From Dryocosmus kuriphilus (Eukaryota; Arthropoda; Insecta; Hymenoptera; Cynipidae): 64,000 bases of DNA. The position numbers and the translations under genes are program-made. This document shows, one piece after another, positions 1 to 11,442 of the stretch. The first letter of the stretch is position 1, and each line of letters begins with the position of its first letter. The DNA lies in NCBI GenBank assembly GCA_038277395.1, contig CM076189.1:85921421-85985420 (forward strand), given 5' to 3'. A model generated the notes under the pieces. That model did not search any database. It had not been told where the DNA came from and was given only the letters and a program-made list of their open reading frames with translations.

Positions 1-11
1 TCTGAAAAGTT

Positions 12-984
12 CCCAGGTAGAAATCGACCACCGGCCCAGTACTGGCACAGTACAGCCTGCCGGACTGCCAGTACTGGCTAGCGGTACTGGGCCAGTACCA
101 AGCCAGTACAGCTTGTAATGCTTGGCGGCACTGGCGTGCCAGCACTAGCACAGTACTGAATGCCAGTACTGGGACAGCACTTCCAAACTTCTGGTACGTT
201 AAAATGCCGACCCTGGCGAGTTTGTCTTATTATTAATCAGGTCTGCATCCAGAAAACTTCCAAGGGCCTTGCTTATTTTGTAACGCGTGAAACGATGAGT
301 ACCTTAAGAAAGAATTTAGTGCGACCCTGATCAGGTTATTTTTTTGCAGCCTAATAATAATGTAAATCCTTTGTAGGGCCTCATCAGCTGCCTATCAGTT
401 ATATTTTCTTAATTTTAATATGAAATTGGAAGATAGAGATAAATACAAAAAGTAATTTTAATTTTATATAATATCCTTCAGCTTAAAAGTTTGAAAGAAT
501 GTTGAAAAAGTGTATTAACCAAGAAAAGCATTGGAGAAATTTGCCCGAGGCAGAGCTCGAGAACCAACCATGCTCAGCCAGTCGAGCGTGCCCCTTATAT
601 CGACGGAACACGTGTTCTCACTTGCGGGAGGTCGATTTCGTGTCCGCCACCTAACGTGAACGGCTGGTACCTCACTCCTTCGTGCAGATGCTCTATCTCA
701 TCCCATTTCCTGTAGGTAACTGAACAGGGCCGTAAAAAGGGACCCTGTCCGGACACCATATTTTTAAGAAGGGCATCCAGATCCAGTTCGTATGTGACCA
801 TGACCCCCAAAAAATATTTTTCTTAAAGTACGTTTTTACACCACTGGCCCAGTACTGGCCCGATCGTGCAGCCAACCGCTAGCCAGTACTGGGTGAACTA
901 CTGCCTGTTTGTACTGGTGGGCAGTACTGCTCCAGTACTGTGCCGGAGGTAAACTCCGGCACACTACCGCCATTTCTACCTGGG
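12..984. mobile_element. MITE-like non-autonomous element with CCCAGGTAGAAAT ends
   Basis: A 13-bp perfect terminal inverted repeat, CCCAGGTAGAAAT, lies at 12-24 and reversed at 972-984, each flanked on the outside by TT. The interior carries no coding region I trust. Both subterminal zones (about 30-190 and 840-960) are crowded with variants of the palindromic word CCAGTACTGG, the kind of subterminal clustering seen in cut-and-paste transposons where the transposase binds many sites. The superfamily is not identified. The element at 57060-57583 has related ends. Confidence 0.55.
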
Positions 985-992
985 TTCTACTT

Positions 993-2266
993 TACGAGGT
1001 GTGGCTATTAAATAGCGAGACTGATGCTGTAAAAAATTTTAGTTTGATTTCAGCCATATTTATTTATTATCGTCTTCAATATACACCCTTCTCTATCCCT
1101 ACAACGCTCCATGCGAATCTTCCATTGTTTGAAACAGTGCTGGAAGTCTTCTTCTGTCAGCTCCTTCAGGACGCGTGCCGCCTTCTCCTTCACAGCTTCC
1201 ACGGACTCAAATCTTGTTCCCTTTAATGCAGATTTTACCTTAGGAAACAAATAAAAGTCGCACGGCGCAATATCCGGTGAATAAGGTAGATAGTATAACA
1301 CTGGGATGCTGTACTTCACTAGAAACCTCTTGACAGACAATGCGGAGTGAGCCGGCGCATTGTCTTGGTGCAGAACCCATGACTTATCCTTCCACAATTC
1401 GGCTCTTTTTTTCCGTATTCTTTCACGGAGTTCAGCAAGAACGTGATTATAGTAATGTTGAGTAATAGATTGACCTTCAGGAACCCAGTAAAGGTACACA
1501 ATCCCATGAATATCGAAAAAAACAATCATCATTGCTTTCAATTTTGATTTGCTGATTCGAGATATTTTGGCTCTTGGTGAAGTTGGGTTCTTCCAGTGCA
1601 TGGATTGGCGTTTCGTTTCAGGATCATAAGTAAAAAACCACGGTTCGTCACATGTTATTATCCTTTCCAATAAGTTTGGGTCATTTTCAATGGCGTTCAA
1701 AGTGTCAGTAGAAACATTTTTGCGAGCTTCTTGTTGTTCAAACGTGAGATTTTTAGGCACCATTTTGGCACACACTTTTTACATGTTGAAATTGTTATGT
1801 AAAATTTGCCGTACGCATTCTTTTTCAACTCCTACGGTTTCAGCAATCACACGAATGCTTAACCGACGGTTAGATCGAACCAGATTACCGATTTTTTTGA
1901 TATTGTCATCTGTTTTTGACGTGGAAGGGCGACCGGGCTTGAATTATCTTCAACGCGATAAACATTCATTGTCATACACTTTTTTCAATAAATTATAAGT
2001 TTCGGAAGCGGTTTTTCCAAGTTTCATGTGAAATTTGACAACAATTCGTTGCTCTATTGTTACACTCAACATTTTTCCGGCGAAACGAAAAAACAACTCT
2101 TAAGCGAACGAAGTCTACGGCTAAACGGATTTGTTTACAGAAGCGAGAGGTACTACATTCGACAGAGGAGGCTTCAGGTTAAACAACTGACGGTCTCTGG
2201 CGTTTGGTGTATGCGCACTTCTTCTGTAGCAGCGTCAGTCTCGTTATTTAATAGCCACACCTCGTA
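993..2266 (-). mobile_element. Mariner transposon with TA target duplication
   Basis: Near-perfect inverted termini beginning CGAGGTGTGGCTATTAAATA run inward from 995 and from 2264, and a TA duplication flanks both ends (993-994 and 2265-2266), the classic Tc1/mariner signature. The element is about 1.27 kb, normal for mariner. It inserted beside the right end of the preceding MITE. The transposase inside lies on the minus strand and is broken. Confidence 0.9.
1050..2072 (-). pseudogene. Mariner transposase, DD34D, broken
   Basis: Read on the minus strand from an ATG at 2072, the frame begins with the N-terminal helix-turn-helix segment usual for mariner, hits a stop/deletion near 1950, resumes with a GRPST-like linker and second DNA-binding helix, meets an in-frame TAA at 1779-1781, and then stays open for 241 codons to 1050. 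The catalytic part is complete: the first Asp in CDEPWFF, the second in HQDNAPAH, and the third in SPDIAPCDF with 34 residues between the last two, the DD34D spacing of mariner. An intact catalytic domain with a damaged N-terminus means the copy is dead but fairly young. Confidence 0.88.
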
Positions 2267-2289
2267 TGTAGAAATCGACGACAAGTGAT

Positions 2290-3345
2290 TTTATAAGTAT
2301 TAATAAAACATTCTTTTGGCTAACAATATAATCACGCTGCAAGAGACACGTTCAATGATAGTAGCATATGTCTCAATATGTTCAATATGTGACACGTATG
2401 AGGAAGTAAAGAGAAATGTTTGGAGCAGGTGTATTGGGATGTAATGATTTTATATATAAGCAGGACTCACGTTCAATGATTGTAGCATATGTTTCAATAT
2501 GTTCAATATGTAACGCATATGAGGACATCACGTGAAAGCTTTAGAGCATGTGTATTGGCATGAACTGAATTATATGCCAAAATATGTCTTCAATATTTTA
2601 CTTCATGTAGTATTTGACATGAAAAGATTTTATATAAACTAATAAAACAATATTTTTGATAAGCATGAAATTACGCAGCGAGAAGCACGTTCAATGGTAG
2701 TAGCATATGCTCCAAAATGCTCAATATGTGTCATGTATACGGCCGCAACCTGGAAGGATTAGAGCGTGTGTTTTGTCATGAACTGAATTTTCTTCGGAAA
2801 TATGTCTCAAATACTTTTCTTCATGAAATATTTAGCAAAATATTATTTTATGATAACTAAAAAAATATATTTTCGAGAAACAGAATTATGCCGCAAGATG
2901 CACGTTCAATTATAGTTGCATATGTTTCAATATATTCAATATGTTACTCGTATGAGGAAGTAAAAAGTAATGTTTGGAACATGTGTGTTTTGGATTGAAC
3001 GGAATTGTTTTCAAAAATATGCCTCAAAAGGTCTACTTTATAAGGCAATTTGCAATAATTATTTCATAAAAGTTATTAAAACAATATTTTGGCTAATCTT
3101 ATAATTACACAGCAAGTTTCAAGTTCAGTCATAGTAACATATGTTCCAATATGCTCAATATGTGACACTTATAAGGACGTGACGTGGAAAGTTAGAGCAC
3201 GCGTTTTGTCGTGAACTGAATTTTCTTCAAAAATGTGTCTCAAATATTTAATTTTTTTAAGTAATTGACGATAAATGAATTTATAAGAGTTAATAAAAGA
3301 ATATTTTCGATAAACGTCCTATTACACAGGAAGGTGTACGCGGAA
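2290..3345 (-). repeat. Degenerate ~200-bp tandem repeat, left arm (intron 1 of minus-strand signal-exon gene)
   Basis: About five diverged units follow one another, each with a core that reads, on the opposite strand, GAACATATTGAAACATATGC, followed by CTACTATCATTGAACGT-like sequence. The same unit, in opposite orientation, fills 20460-22050 and 23345-23960, and more distantly 30660-31320. In all three places it lies immediately downstream of a signal-peptide exon, so in transcript sense it is an intronic array of that gene family. No open frame runs through it. Confidence 0.8.
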
Positions 3346-3497
3346 TTTTGGTAATACATTTTTCAATTGTTTCAAAGTAAAATGGAAACTTGAATGGAAT
3401 ATAATTCCTGAAAAACACATTTTTAAATGTTGCCGATATCTGGATAGAAGAGATGTAAATATATGCTTGATTTTGTATTAAAGGACATAAAACTTAC

Positions 3498-3555
3498 CAA
3501 ATGAATTGTGAAACACCATCGAGGTGAAGAGAAGTATACAAATGGACACCTTCAT
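3498..3555 (-). CDS. Signal-peptide exon 1 of secreted-protein gene (left-arm paralogue)
   Basis: On the minus strand an ATG at 3555-3553 opens a 58-nt exon encoding MKVSICILLFTSMVFHNSF plus one base, followed directly by the donor GTAAGT (phase 1). A charged start, then a hydrophobic stretch of about 13 residues, is a normal secretion signal. A TATA box lies 57 bases upstream. The same exon, with the same donor, promoter spacing and downstream intronic repeat, occurs at 20214-20271 and, more diverged, at 30536-30593. Transcription would run toward position 1; the downstream exons, if any, lie outside the window. The gene is not recognised and may be a non-functional duplicate. Confidence 0.6.
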
Positions 3556-3611
3556 CTTGTTAGAAATAGAGTTCTAGATTCTAAAGAATTTCTCAAGGCT
3601 CCACAATCTGT

Positions 3612-3619
3612 TATTTATA
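3612..3619 (-). promoter_or_regulatory. TATA box of left-arm signal-exon gene
   Basis: The minus strand reads TATAAATA, 57 bases before the ATG at 3555. The two other paralogues have a TATA box at almost the same distance (20150-20157 before 20214; 30473-30480 before 30536). The constant spacing implies a 5' leader of roughly 25-30 nt. Confidence 0.6.
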
Positions 3620-3924
3620 CTTACCGCTATCTTTTGAATGACAAAGGCAATTCTCTACATGTAGGTGGTGGGATAGATTTAAGGTAACAACACTGTATCA
3701 GAATTTTTTGTCCTGCCAATGAAGTAAGCAAACTTGACCTATTCTTCTTGAAATGTGGCGTGTACATTTAATTGCGAAATTCTTTATATCTCTTCAACTA
3801 CTTTGCAATCTTTTAAAATAACTTTAAATATGTAATATACTGTATACTTTTTTAATTCTTTTATATTTTTGATATCTGTAGAACTACGTAAAAGTTTCAA
3901 GAAATAAACTTTTATTTATTTTGT

Positions 3925-6540
3925 AAGACACCTGGACCTCACCAGATGGTATCACTCACAATCAGACTGATCAAGTTTCAATTGACAGAAAAGGTCACAC
4001 AAACATTATCGATGTAAGATCGTACAGGGGAGCGGAATTAAATTCAGACCACTTTCTTGTGATATTGAATCTAATATCTAGACTAGCATTAAATAGGTAA
4101 ACTAGCTCCCCAGAAACAACAGTACGTTTAAATATAGATAATTTTAAGATATCCACAGAAACAATGAATTATCAAGTTATTATTTCTAGTATTTTCGATG
4201 CTCTTCAGTAACAGAGCGACGACAGCGATAATTGTGAGAACGAGACGCAAATCATGTGGGGCTATATTAAAGAGGCGATAAAGGGAGCCTCGAAAAGCAC
4301 TATAGGTTTAAAGAAAGTAACCATAAGCAAACCGTCGCGTCGTACGACAATGATTGCTAACTATGGTTTAAAACGCGAAGAAATGCCAAAAAAATTAGTT
4401 TACGGAATAGATGCGGTAAGAAACATAAGAACCATCTCGATATTAGTAAAAGTACAAATAGGTTTTACAGATCCAAGAAAAGAGAGTAGGAAAAGAATGA
4501 AATACTAGCAACAGGGAGGCACAACATACAATATAACCAGCACAATAGGTATCGAACGTAAGCGAAGCCACCGTTGAAGATAATCAGGATAAAACCCACA
4601 ATGCTGATCTACTATTTGGTGAGCCTACTGATAGAGAAGTAGAAGTGTCCTTAAAGAAGTTGAAAGATAACAAAGCCGCGGAAATTGACGACCTGCCGTC
4701 AGAACTGATAAAAAATTGGGGCACTCACAAGAGTAATTTATAAATTAATACACGCAGTTTGGAAAGCAGACCGCATACCGGAGGAATGGAATACTTCTAT
4801 TATTATACCCATTTATAAAAATGGCGTTAAAACGAACTGTAACAACTATCGGGGTATTTCGCTTTTCCCTTCTTGCTATAAGATCCTGTCCAATGTAATC
4901 TTAAGTAGATTAACCCCTTCTTCTGAGGAAATCATTGGGCATTATCAGTACAGATTCCGCCGAAACCGCTCTAGGAGCTGTGAAATGGTGACAATTAGAC
5001 TGCTGTTAGAAAAGAAATGGGAATTTAATGAAGCAATACGTCAGATATTTATCGACTTCAAAAAAGCTGAGGACTCTACTATAAGCGCACGAATGTACTA
5101 GATTCTTGAGTTCTTGGGTGTACCAAGGAAATTTGTTACACTTATCGGTGCTTGCTTAAGCGGCAGTAGGGGTTGAATACGAGTTAACGGAAATTTGTCG
5201 AAAAAATTTTCGATCCGCGAAGGTCTGAAACAGGGCATTACGCTTTCGTGCATCCTTTTCAACTTAGTTTTAGAATACGTGGTCGGACAATTACAAAAAA
5301 ATTCGACCGGTGCTACCCTCTATGGGATAATACAAATTCTGGAATATGCGGATGCTCTTGACTTACTCGGCGGTGATAAAGAAACGGTAGTTAAAAATGC
5401 AGAAATCTTGATCACGAATGCCAAGAAAATAGGTTCAGAAGTTAGCGAATCGAAGACAAAATATTTGATCGTCGACAGATCAAAACAAAGCAATGAAGAG
5501 GGGGATCCAATTGCCGGAAATATGAAAGATGAAAGAGTTAATAAGTTTAAGTACATCAGGACATTTACAACTAGCGACGATAACGTTAAAACGAGAATCA
5601 GCAGGCCGCTGCGCGCTGGCAATGGGTGCTGGTATGCAGCAAATACATTACTAAAATCGCTATTGTTATCTAGAAATATCAAAGTAAAAATTTAGAAAAC
5701 GACAATAATTCCGGTCCTCATATATAGATGCGAAACATGGGCGCCGATGAAAGAGTGGAGAACAGGCTTAGAGTATTCGAAAATAAGGTACATAGGAAGT
5801 GGGACGTTGGTCGTGGGGGCTAAGGCGTGTAGGCCTTTAGACCCACTCCTTCGGCTTGCGGGTTCGATTCCCGCCTCGCACTCTGGAAGAACCTCGGCGG
5901 CATACGGGGTGAACACTTGCCTAGCAAGGGAGTTGTTCATCTCCGGTATATCGTGGCGCCGGTACCTCTAGAGAAAAAGGTTCTCTAAGTACTTTAAGCC
6001 GTGGTTCTTGGTGGTTCGGAACCCACCTTAAACTGTAGGTCCCCCTCCCACCACCAAAGTATGTGGTGGGGGGTGTGCCAAGGAATAGTGGAGAAATACA
6101 AAAAACAATGTAAACCTTCAGGGGATACATTAGAAGCTTCCATTCCATTCCAAATAAGGTACATAGAATAATCTATGGGCCAAAAATGGAAGAAAATAAT
6201 TCTGAATGGATAAAACTGCATAATGATGAGTTGCATGCTCTCTACGTGACAGTAAATATTAACAGAGCAATGAAAGCGCGCACATTAAGCTGGGCAGGAC
6301 ATGTAGCAAGAATGGACAACGATGGAACATTGGCTCAAGGTTTTAGAGGTAAACCGATTAAGAACAGACCTCTATGCAGACAGAGAAACACATGGAAGAG
6401 AAACGTAAAGGACGATCTAAAAGAGCTAGGACATGATTATTTAATCTGGATTAAGAATGCACAGGATAGAGATGCGCGGCGGTTCTGTGTACGCGGGGCA
6501 AAGAACTTCCTGGTTCGCAAAGCTACACTATAATAATAAT
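3925..6540 (+). pseudogene. Non-LTR retrotransposon copy 1: endonuclease-reverse transcriptase, decayed
   Basis: Pieces of one long polyprotein appear in order on the plus strand. The end of an AP-type endonuclease (3930-4100; readable words GITHNQTDQVSIDRKG and YRGAELNSDHFLV) comes first. Next is reverse transcriptase (about 4560-5690: DNKAAEIDDLPSEL, NCNNYRGI-like block, REGLKQGITLSCILFNLVLE, then the catalytic loop as EYADALD). Last is the C-terminal RAMKARTLSWAGHVARMD region with an R-rich tail ending at 6533. Stops and frameshifts break it many times, and the YADD motif has become YADA. A SINE interrupts it at 5796-6151. Copies at 17038-19135 and 31702-33935 are the same family. The 3' end is a short AAT repeat. 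Confidence 0.88.
5796..6151 (+). mobile_element. tRNA-derived SINE with 15-bp target-site duplication
   Basis: A 356-bp insertion splits the retrotransposon. It is flanked by perfect direct repeats AAATAAGGTACATAG at 5781-5795 and 6152-6166. Near its 5' end it has an A-box-like TGGTCGTGGGG (about 5808) and a consensus B box GGTTCGATTCC (about 5861), the two parts of an internal Pol III promoter inherited from a tRNA. It ends in short CATTC repeats. The copy at 17038-19135 has the uninterrupted site, which confirms both borders. Confidence 0.9.
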
Positions 6541-7175
6541 AAAGACTGTTATTTTAAATTTCGTAAATTTTATATTTCCTTAATTTGTATTTTCGAGAAT
6601 GTTTTTTTTTGTTGATTTTTATATTCCTTATTTATTTTTATGTTATTCTTCATTGATTTCTAAATAATATTTATTCTTCGTTTTTAAATAATTGAATATA
6701 TATTTTCGGCAATATTGGTTTCAGGAACTTGAAATTTGAGCAATTTTAAATTTCGGGAATTTTTTATTTCGGGAACTTAAGGATTTGAATGACTAATTCG
6801 TCATTTTATCATTTGTTAATTTTGTAGTTGTTAAATTTAGCAAATAAGCGAACTTTAATTTCGCGTATTTTTAAATTGGTTATTTGTATAATTACATATC
6901 CTTATTTTTCGACAATAAGAGCTTGTTGTTTTGAACTTCGTAAATTGTATAATTCGTTAAATCATATTTTCGACAATTTTCTATTGTGTTGATTTTTTTC
7001 CTCGGTATTTCCTTTTTTGTTATTTTCCATTAGTCCCAAAAAATAGTATGTATTATTGATTATTGAACAAGTAACTATTTATATTCGAGAATTTTACATT
7101 TCTGTAATACGCTGACAAACTACGTGTTTTCAAAGTTCCGTGAAAAACTGCTATTCCATCTTCATTTAATATACA
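6541..7175. repeat. AT-rich spacer shared by both duplication arms
   Basis: No gene is visible. This A+T-rich stretch, with recurring words such as AAATTTCGGGAATTTTT, matches the reverse complement of about 16400-17037 base by base with moderate divergence. It is therefore part of the inverted duplication and not a random low-complexity tract. Confidence 0.75.
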
Positions 7176-7177
7176 TA

Positions 7178-7632
7178 CGAGCTGTGATCAAAAAGTAAGG
7201 CGACTTTTTGTTTTTGTCAAAAAATGTTTATTTATTCATCAATATTGATGCTGTCTCCTTCAAAGTAATCCCCCTCGGATATAATACATTTGTGCCAGCG
7301 CTTCTTCCAATACTCAAAGCATTTCTGATAAGTACTTTTTGGTATAGCCTTCAGCTCTTCCGGCGATGCGGCCTTTATCTCCTCAATCGTCGCAAAACGC
7401 CTTCCCTTCATGGGTGTTTTGAGTTATGGAAACAGGAAAAAGTCGCGGGGAGCCACATCTGATGAATACGGTGGCTGAGGCATGATTATGGTGTTGCTAT
7501 TGGCCAAAAAATTACGAACAAGCAATAACGTGTGAGCTAGCGCATTATCGTGGTGTCGGAACAAACTTCGCTGACGCATGTCTCATGCCCAAAATATCCA
7601 CTAAAATTGCTTGCCATGAGCCAAACTAGATG
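7178..7632 (-). pseudogene. Internally deleted mariner copy
   Basis: A mariner terminus (CGAGCTGTGATCAAAAAGTA, preceded by TA) starts at 7178. The minus strand then reads the C-terminal third of a mariner transposase: HHDNALAHTLLLVRNFLANS, a degraded YSSDVAPRDFFLFP, and MKGRRFATIEEIKAASPEEL. It then jumps to the linker region (about 7560-7632). The central catalytic part is missing. It belongs to the same lineage as the element at 47019-48335. The corresponding place in the right arm (about 16380) has no mariner, so it arrived after the arms were formed, or was lost from one of them. Confidence 0.8.
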
Positions 7633-7639
7633 CGTAAAC

Positions 7640-8366
7640 ACGTATTCCTGTAAAAAGGAATATAGGGACAATTTATTTATGAATCTTTTCATCTTACTCA
7701 ATTATACTTTCGTACCAATTAATAGAAAGTCAGCTGATTCTTAAAATGGCTTTTGAAACTTATATAAAGTATTTTAAAAAATATATTCTATAATCGGCTT
7801 CGAGAGGTCCATTCAGTTTGACAAAAAATTCCTTGAAATCTATTCAATAATCACGCATAAAGTTAGCCGAAATACTTTAATCCATTTTTCTTAATACTAC
7901 TAAGTTGGAAATTTGTTAAAGCATCCTTAAAATTGTTGAAAACAGAATTGTATATTTTAACTGCTCTAAAAGGAAATAAAAAAACCGGATTTCTTGAAAA
8001 ACGAAATATAATAAATATTTTCACTTTGACTGGATCTAAATAAAAAACGTCTGAAGATTTTTACATGAACATTTACGAACTTATGCTGTTCAATGTTCTA
8101 AAGATGAGGTGCAATTTAAAATTTGTTGTTTTGCTTAATGATAAATGTTATTAGTTTTTATGTCATCTGTAAAAAAAAATTATTGAGGTTATTTTATATT
8201 TACCGGGAGATACTTAGTCGCCTTTAGAGTGCTGCCTGCTATATTTAAAAGTGACCATAAGCTTCGAGCTTTCTCTATGTCTTTTGCCAACCCTATCCAT
8301 AAATCAAATATACTGTGATTTTAGTGTCTTATTGCAGTATTAAGATGAACCCAACAGAATCCTGCT
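7640..8366 (+). other. Shared arm sequence and probable Copia 5' LTR
   Basis: No coding region is seen. The first part (to about 7910) matches the reverse complement of 16140-16345. The rest, which ends just before a GGTTATGGGCTCAGG motif at about 8372, is where the left Copia element's 5' LTR and leader should lie. That motif resembles the initiator-tRNA-Met primer-binding sites used by many insect Copia elements. I could not confirm the LTR because no second copy is present in the window. Confidence 0.4.
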
Positions 8367-8371
8367 CTCAG

Positions 8372-8890
8372 GTTATGGGCTCAGGAGATTGGAATAAGTG
8401 GTGATTTGTGGGAACTACGAAATCGTGTGACAAATTTCGTTTAGATGTTAAATTGTCGAGTCGTGTCATCGAGTTACCAAAGCGAAAATGGCTTCGGGAA
8501 ATTTGGCGCGAATAGAGTCTTTCAACAGAGAAAATTTTGATATGTAGAAGATGCAAATGGAAGCATTATTGATAAAAAAACGACGATGCGTGGGGATACG
8601 TTTACGGCCAAGAGCCGAAAGCGGCAACTACGAGCTCGAAGGAAATTGAGATCATTGCGTGGACCTCGAACGATAACAAAGCAAAATAGGACTTAATATT
8701 TTCGATACAACCTTCGCAAATGAAACAACTGAATTGGTGCGGTACGAATCGCGAAGTGTGGTTAAAGCTTGGAAGTACTTATCAGTCAAATGGGCCAGCT
8801 CGAGGATCTACCCTGTTGAAACAGCTGATGCTCCAAGTGATGGAGGACGGTGACGATTCGACAATTTTAGATTTGGCGAATTTAAATAAT
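8372..8890 (+). pseudogene. Copia-type Gag fragment, left arm
   Basis: After a primer-binding-site-like motif at 8372, an ATG at 8488 begins MASGNLARIESFNRENFDM, then a TAG, then a +1 shift near 8578. The frame continues DDAWGYVYGQEPKAATTSSK, passes another TAG, and reads REVWLKLGSTYQSNGPARGS and TLLKQLMLQVMEDGD. The words W.KL..TYQS.GPAR..LLKQLM are typical of the Copia/gag_UBN2 family. The protein is cut off after about residue 135, where unrelated sequence and the Merlin-like element begin. The pol half resumes at 12432. Confidence 0.8.
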
Positions 8891-9173
8891 GTATGGAAAA
8901 ATAATAATTAGTTAACTTCATATATAGCAAATTGTATAATTCGTAAACACAATAAATCGAAAAACTATAATTACGGATATTTTAAGATGATTTATTTGTT
9001 TAAGTGTGGATTTTTATTTTTCTGTAATTAAAAGTTGGTATGATCGGAGAGAGCGCCACTAAAATATAGAAGAAAATTACTAATTTGATGTTGTAAAACT
9101 GCTAACTTTTACTAAAAATATATCTATTTATTTAGGGCTCTATACAATAATTAGAATCAAATTTTTGGGGTGT

Positions 9174-9490
9174 ACTTCCGAAAAGGACATATGTCCGATT
9201 TTCTTCGGGCTCCGTGTACTTATGTATTTTGACGCGTTGATTACGAATATGACAGTGAAAATTGGCGACTAGTCGATTTTCCTGGTAAAAACCATGAAAA
9301 CCCCATAAAAATCATGGTTTTTTTTTTTTTTTTTTTTTTTTGCGTTTATCTCAGCTAATATGCAAAATAAAAGAAATATTTCAAATAAAAGTTGTAGACC
9401 TCGTTAAAACACACTTGTTTTATTGCATACATTTTTTCGTACGAGTGATAGTTTTCGAGAAAATCAGCGATATATAGATTTTTCACGTTA
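9174..9490. repeat. Inverted-repeat module 'ACTTCCGAAAAGG' (copy A)
   Basis: This block starts with ACTTCCGAAAAGGACATATG and includes a mirror pair of CATGG...AAAACC words and a 23-bp T run. It recurs reversed at 13685-13985 (copy C, the better match), reversed at 11950-12293 (copy B), and as a short forward piece at 11443-11510 (copy D). Such ends look like termini of a foldback or MITE-type element family. Together A and C bracket the whole Merlin/satellite/left-Copia segment. Confidence 0.65.
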
Positions 9491-10730
9491 AAAATTGTAT
9501 AAAATACGTGAATTCATAACTCCATTAGTTTCGGCTTGGTGCCTACTGACGCTCTTCACAGCGAGGAGGTTGGAGTTCTTTGAAGAGCATATTTTTTTTT
9601 AGACTTTTGTAGTTTTTATTTATTTGTTTAAATTTTTAAATATTTTTAACGTTTTTTTGTTAATTTTTTTTTTCTGTTCTTTATTGTAAATATACAATAT
9701 GTTTATTTGTCCTTTCCCGGATAGCAAATTTTAATGTCGCGAATCAGTTGAACTAAAGGATCAGTATTTAGTTTTTGGATGCGACGCCGCCACAAAAATT
9801 CAGAAAGGTGATCGGCTAAGTTATTTTCTTTGACTCCACCTCGAGACAAAAATCGACGCATCCAACGCCAGGAGAATTCAACATTTTGAGGTGTGTGCCA
9901 CGGTATCGCTCTTTACAAATTCTTCGGAATGATTCACAGTTTTATGCACATAACCATAGTTCTCTAAATCGATGTAGCCTTTCCAGCAATCAGTGTGGAT
10001 TTCACTGCCGGCAGCTACATGCTTTTGTATTAAAGCTGTTAGGGTGTTTTTATCCCTTTTGTTATCAGGTAAAATTTCTAACCTATAATTATGTGCATGT
10101 CCCCGATGAATCATTCATAAGATCCAGGAACCTTCCACAACACGCCCTCTTTCGTACTTTCGACGACCTATTTTGCACCCATCTATTTCAATAATTTCGC
10201 CAATACCCCCAATCTGACCCTCCGCCTCAAATGTATGGTCGAGAGCAACCATAAACACGTCTCTACAGAAGGAAAAAAGATCTGAGACAGTTTCCGTAGA
10301 TACCTGTTGATTATCAATGATACTGCACTCTCGAAGGGTCTGATTAAAATTCAAGTTGCAAAGCTGTATATTATCAGCATACAAGCTGCCGCAGAAATGT
10401 GGCATCTTTCAAACTACGTGTCTTCTGCTACCGTAAAACTATGATTGTACTTACCGTAATTTTGGCAAATAAATTTACCACACGTTAGGTACATTTCGGA
10501 GGCTTTTAGTGTTTTCTTGTGTTTCAAACAGTACCTTTCACGTGGGATAAGTTCCACTTCACGTAACAACTCGAGGGTTTTTTCCCGACATTAAAAAATT
10601 GTGCCCAATTTAAAAATATTATACTTTGCGTCCATACATTTTATTTTGATCTAGACGCCAACAACGAGTAAACAACGATTGTAAATTATGTATCGTGAAT
10701 AAATGCTACTACAGAGAGAGATTTCTATTA
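9491..10730 (-). mobile_element. Merlin-like (IS1016/ISXO2-type) DNA transposon segment
   Basis: The transposase at 9703-10660 defines the element. Its exact ends are not visible to me: the flanks (9491-9700 and 10660-10730) are AT-rich and no short inverted termini stand out. It lies inside the left Copia copy, between the gag and integrase halves, and is absent from the right arm. Confidence 0.6.
9703..10660 (-). pseudogene. ISXO2/Merlin-family transposase, frameshifted
   Basis: On the minus strand the frame runs from about 10660. An N-terminal zinc-binding-like piece (CLKHKKTLKASEMYLTCGK) is followed by a possible small intron bounded by GTAAGT...TAG at about 10455-10428. Then comes the catalytic domain: EIIEIDGCKIGRRKYERGRV, GHAHNYRLEILPDNKRDKNT, HTDCWKGYIDLENYGYVHKT. 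A one-base shift near 9890 leads into NVEFSWRWMRRFLSRGG and a stop at 9703-9705. The order D (EIDG), D (HTDCW) and the H-T-x-x-x-E/N-x-x-W block is that of ISXO2-like transposases, the Merlin superfamily in eukaryotes. Length is near 300 residues, as usual. Confidence 0.8.
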
Positions 10731-10925
10731 CGCTGAGACAAGAAAGAATAACGTTATTGCGAGTAACGTTCGCTGCCGAGCTGTTTCTCGTAATGGGGGT
10801 AGCGCTATTCCCACTGAAAGTTTTTCATCTGAGTCGGGATAGCGATACTCCCACTCCAAGTTAGTCCTCTGAGTGGGGCTAGCGCTACTCCCACTCCAAT
10901 TTTTTTCTCGGACCACTTTTCTCTA
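10731..10925. repeat. ~58-bp tandem repeat, three units
   Basis: Three diverged units share GGG.TAGCGCTATTCCCACT-like cores at about 10797, 10848 and 10877 and beyond. They form a bridge between the Merlin-like segment and the pyrimidine-rich satellite. No coding sense. Confidence 0.55.
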
Positions 10926-11442
10926 CCATTCCCTTTACCATTTCCTTTACCATTCCTTTTATCATTCCCTTTGCCATCTTCTTTACTATTCCCTTTACCA
11001 TTCCCTTTGCCATTCCTTTTACCATTCCTTTTGATTCCGTTTACCATTTCCTTTCACCATACCATTTGTTATTCCCATTATCATTCTCTCTACCATTCCC
11101 CTTGCCATTTCTCTTTGCCATTCCCTTAACCATTTTCCTTTAACATTCCCCTTTAACATTCCCTTTACCATTCCTTTTGCCATTTCATTTACCATTACCC
11201 TTGCCATTCCCTTTGCCATTCCCTTTGCCATTCCCCTTTGCCATTCCCTGTGCCATTCCCTTTGCTATTCCCTTTGCCATTTCTCTTTGCCATTCCCTTA
11301 ACCATTTTCCTTTAACATTCCCCTTTACCATTCCCTTTACCATTCCTTTTACCTTTTCCCTTTACCCTTCCCTTTGCCATTTCCCTCAACCATTCCCTTT
11401 ACCATTTCCCTTTGCCATTTCCTTTACCCTTTCCGGCTGAAC
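10926..11442. repeat. Pyrimidine-rich satellite, unit ~12 bp (CCCTTTGCCATT)
   Basis: Dozens of variants of CCCTTTACCATT / CCCTTTGCCATT follow head to tail. They resume at 12294-12410 on the far side of a 0.85-kb insertion, so it is one array split in two. Open frames reading MAKGMAKGMA or PLPLPFPLPF on either strand come from the repeat and are not genes. Confidence 0.92.

Noticed and set aside
595..1226. Open frames of 60-105 codons around the first MITE
   Set aside because: They overlap one another on both strands, cross the MITE/mariner border, and show no domain.
2290..3345. Possible CRISPR-like array
   Set aside because: The repeats are ~200 bp, diverged and without spacers, in eukaryotic DNA; this is an ordinary tandem repeat.
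5800..5880. tRNA-like sequence with perfect B box
   Set aside because: It is the head of a SINE: it lies inside a 356-bp insertion with a target-site duplication, and the acceptor arm does not close into a proper tRNA.
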